From NCBI GenBank assembly GCA_012511885.1, contig JAAZFE010000068.1:1-32199 (forward strand): DNA of 32,199 nucleotides, read 5' to 3'. The notes under the pieces were generated by a model that saw only the letters and a program-made list of their open reading frames with translations, was not told where the DNA came from and made no database searches. Position numbers and translations under genes: made by a program. This DNA is from Lentisphaerota bacterium (lineage in GTDB: Bacteria; Verrucomicrobiota; Kiritimatiellia; CAIQIC01; Lenti-01). How positions within the stretch are numbered: position 1 is the stretch's first letter; every line of letters begins with the position of its first letter. Positions 30,742-32,199 of this stretch are shown here, one piece after another.

Positions 30742-31354
30742 TGCGCCACCTGCCTCCGGCAAACCGTTTGCCTTATCCTTTTAGAATAGGTTTTCCACCC
30801 CGCCCCGGTCAAGAGCAAAAAACGCAGTTTTTGGGCGAAAAATGGACGGTTTTTGCAAAAAACGGTTTTTTCTTGCCCCGCTGACGCGGGGCGCCGGAAC
30901 ACGGACAAACACGGACCCACACGGACCCACACGGACGCTGCGGAATCTTTTCGTGTTTTTTTCCCCCTGCCCCCCTGCCCCTTCCGCCCCCGCCATCGGC
31001 GCGTCAGCGCCCTCCAAAAAACACGTTTGCGGTTCTTTTGCGGCGTTTGCGTCGTTTGCGTTAAAAAATTCGTGTCGATTCGCGTTCATTCGCGGTTCTT
31101 TTTTGGGTGCTTTTTGCCCGTTTTTTGCCAATTTTTGCCCGTTTTTTGCCAAAAAACGGCTTTTTCTTGCCCCCCTCCGCCGCCGCCCCCGCCATCGGCG
31201 CGGCAGCGCCCCCCAAAAAACACGTTTGCGGTTCTTTTGCGGCTCTTGCGTCGTTTGCGTTAAAAACCGCCCGCATGGGCGGGACGGCGCAAAAAACAGC
31301 GGCAGGGGGACCCTGCCGCTGGCGCGCGCCGTGGGGCGCGGGTTGTTCGCGGGA
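30742..31354. repeat. Non-coding gap (613 bp) of composite repeats
   Basis: No gene is supported. It holds phased A/T-tract arrays (30818-30870 and 31090-31167), a CCCCGC-TGAC-GCGGGG hairpin (30875-30891), a reversed decamer array (30898-30936), CGCTGCGGAATCTTTTCGTG, the 18-bp word at 31049-31066 and 31248-31265, two CGCCATCGGCGCG hairpin-like sequences, and the terminator of the PEP-CTERM gene. Confidence 0.7.
31291..31320 (-). terminator. Rho-independent terminator of the PEP-CTERM gene
   Basis: AGCGGCAGGG (31298-31307) pairs perfectly with CCCTGCCGCT (31311-31320) around GGA. On the minus strand the stem is followed by T6 (31296-31291). It lies 35 bp past the stop codon. The stem sequence is shared with the terminator at 22383-22412. 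Confidence 0.85.
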
Positions 31355-31999
31355 TTAGGCGCGACGGCGACGCAGCGCGAGCGCCAGGGCGCCGAGACCC
31401 AGCAGGCTCATCGTCGCCGGCTCGGGAATCACAACCTGTTCCTCGAACTGAATGTAAGGCTGGAAGCCGGCAGCATCGCTGTCCAGATAGAACTCCTGCG
31501 ACGGGGCGCCTTCGCCCTTGGTGGTGTCCAGCTCGAGCAGCTCGCTCTCATAATACCAGGTGCCGGGGCCGGGGAGGTCCTCGAACACACGCTGATAGAC
31601 AAAACCATCCGTCGTCCAAGTCGCATCGTCGTAGATTCTGCTGCCAGAATCCGGAAGCATCCAGTCATCCCAGCTGGTGTTGTAGGGGGCATCGTTGGCC
31701 GGTCCGCCGCCCTGCGGGATATTGCGCTGGCCCCAGACCACGTCGTCGCCGGTCACAAAGTCGCCGTTCGAGCCGCCGACCTGCTCCCAGTCCGCGGGGT
31801 TGATGGCGTTGTCCGCTCCGGCATAGATGAGCTGCCAGATGGCGCCATAGCTGCCCAGCAGGTTGTTGTCATAGCCGGTCACGTTCGGAGCGTCGTGGGT
31901 ATAGGCGCCCCACACCGTGGTCCAAAGGACGCTGATACCCGCGGTGGCAAAGCTGGTCGCCACGAGCAGAGCAATCAAAGTAAGCAGTGCTTTTTTCAT
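31355..31999 (-). CDS. PEP-CTERM sorting-domain protein (214 aa)
   Basis: The ATG at 31999 (MKKALLTLIALLVATSFATA) has AAGGAG 9 nt upstream and opens a signal peptide. The C-terminus is a textbook PEP-CTERM tail: VIPEPATM, a hydrophobic helix SLLGLGALALAL, then RRRRA. In other bacteria this tail is recognised by an exosortase that sorts the protein to the cell surface; no exosortase is encoded in the window. The middle (about 20-185) is acidic and rich in Trp and Tyr without a known fold (WTTVWGAYTHDAPNVTGYDN, WYYESELLELD). It is 50 bp downstream of another secreted-protein gene in the same direction, so probably co-transcribed. Confidence 0.9.
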   Translation of the reverse strand: MKKALLTLIALLVATSFATAGISVLWTTVWGAYTHDAPNVTGYDNNLLGSYGAIWQLIYAGADNAINPADWEQVGGSNGDFVTGDDVVWGQRNIPQGGGPANDAPYNTSWDDWMLPDSGSRIYDDATWTTDGFVYQRVFEDLPGPGTWYYESELLELDTTKGEGAPSQEFYLDSDAAGFQPYIQFEEQVVIPEPATMSLLGLGALALALRRRRA

Positions 32000-32049
32000 T
32001 CTCAAGTTCTCCTTGTCAGGTTATTTTTTTCTAAATTATGGTTTTTGGT

Positions 32050-32199
32050 TTAGGGCCAGGTGTAGGGCTTGTCCGCCGCCCACGTCGCGCCCGCGTCGGG
32101 CAACTTCAAGAAGAAGCCCTCACCGGCCTCGATCAGCTTTTGGGCTTCGGCACCCGCCCAGCCCTTGCCGGACTTCATGCCGCCGCCCCAGTTCTGGAA
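32050..32199 (-). CDS. 3' end of a secreted protein, cut by the window edge
   Basis: The frame is open to the window edge and ends at TAA (32050-32052). The 49 visible residues include FQNWGGGMKSGKGWAGAE, LIEAGEGFFLKLPDAG and the end KPYTWP. The 'PGEGFFLKNP'-like phrase is common near the C-terminus of secreted proteins of unknown function in PVC bacteria, which is family-style recognition rather than a named domain. It is upstream of the PEP-CTERM gene by 50 bp. Confidence 0.7.
   Translation of the reverse strand, partial: FQNWGGGMKSGKGWAGAEAQKLIEAGEGFFLKLPDAGATWAADKPYTWP

Noticed and set aside
30842-32053. 403-codon plus-strand frame over the right end
   Set aside because: Built from repeat translations and the antisense of the PEP-CTERM gene, which has signal peptide, SD and sorting tail on the other strand.

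Overview
The window is GC-rich bacterial DNA, and every gene except one reads leftwards (minus strand). Several features point to the PVC superphylum, most likely Kiritimatiellota/Verrucomicrobiota. These are a PEP-CTERM protein with an Arg-rich tail, a run of pseudopilins with 'DPWG' motifs, very long secreted multi-module proteins, a fused transporter-like/spermidine-synthase-like protein with TPRs, and a four-helix-bundle suffix protein. The assignment is inferred from protein styles; there is no rRNA or other phylogenetic marker here. No tRNA, rRNA, CRISPR array or intact transposase was recognised.

Layout: (1) 321-7095 holds a divergent pair of secreted proteins, a 498-aa minus-strand protein and a 1701-aa plus-strand protein with starch-binding-like and lamin-tail modules. 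(2) 7784-14294 is a leftward run of seven pseudopilin genes in the order G, G, G, H, I, J, K. It looks like the pseudopilus part of a type II secretion system; secretin, ATPase and platform genes are not in the window. (3) 15104-21532 is a leftward operon-like block: ModE-like regulator, TonB-dependent receptor, methyltransferase, polytopic membrane protein, ExbB, ExbD, TonB. It carries its own energising complex and looks like a self-contained outer-membrane uptake system for an unidentified ligand. (4) 22436-26965 encodes a 1509-aa secreted Ig/PKD-like repeat protein with its own terminator. (5) 27470-30741 encodes the fused MFS/SpeE/TPR protein and a four-helix-bundle protein. (6) 31355 to the right edge encodes a PEP-CTERM protein and the 3' end of another secreted protein.

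The non-coding DNA is unusual. Almost every long gap is built from the same short modules: CGCCGC-GCA-GCGGCG hairpins, arrays of 7-bp units, arrays of a 10-bp GTCCGTGTGG unit, an 18-bp word GCGTCGTTTGCGTTAAAA present about ten times, and A/T-tracts spaced about one helical turn apart. Blocks of these modules recur in the same order. One module lies inside the MFS/SpeE coding sequence and is translated in frame. There are also at least three families of inverted-repeat-bounded elements of 180-225 bp. One family sits twice inside the TonB operon, each time exactly at a stop codon.

The strongest candidates for something undescribed are the ModE/TonB operon with its embedded elements and a ModE-like operator at its first gene, and the modular hairpin-plus-array repeat system.
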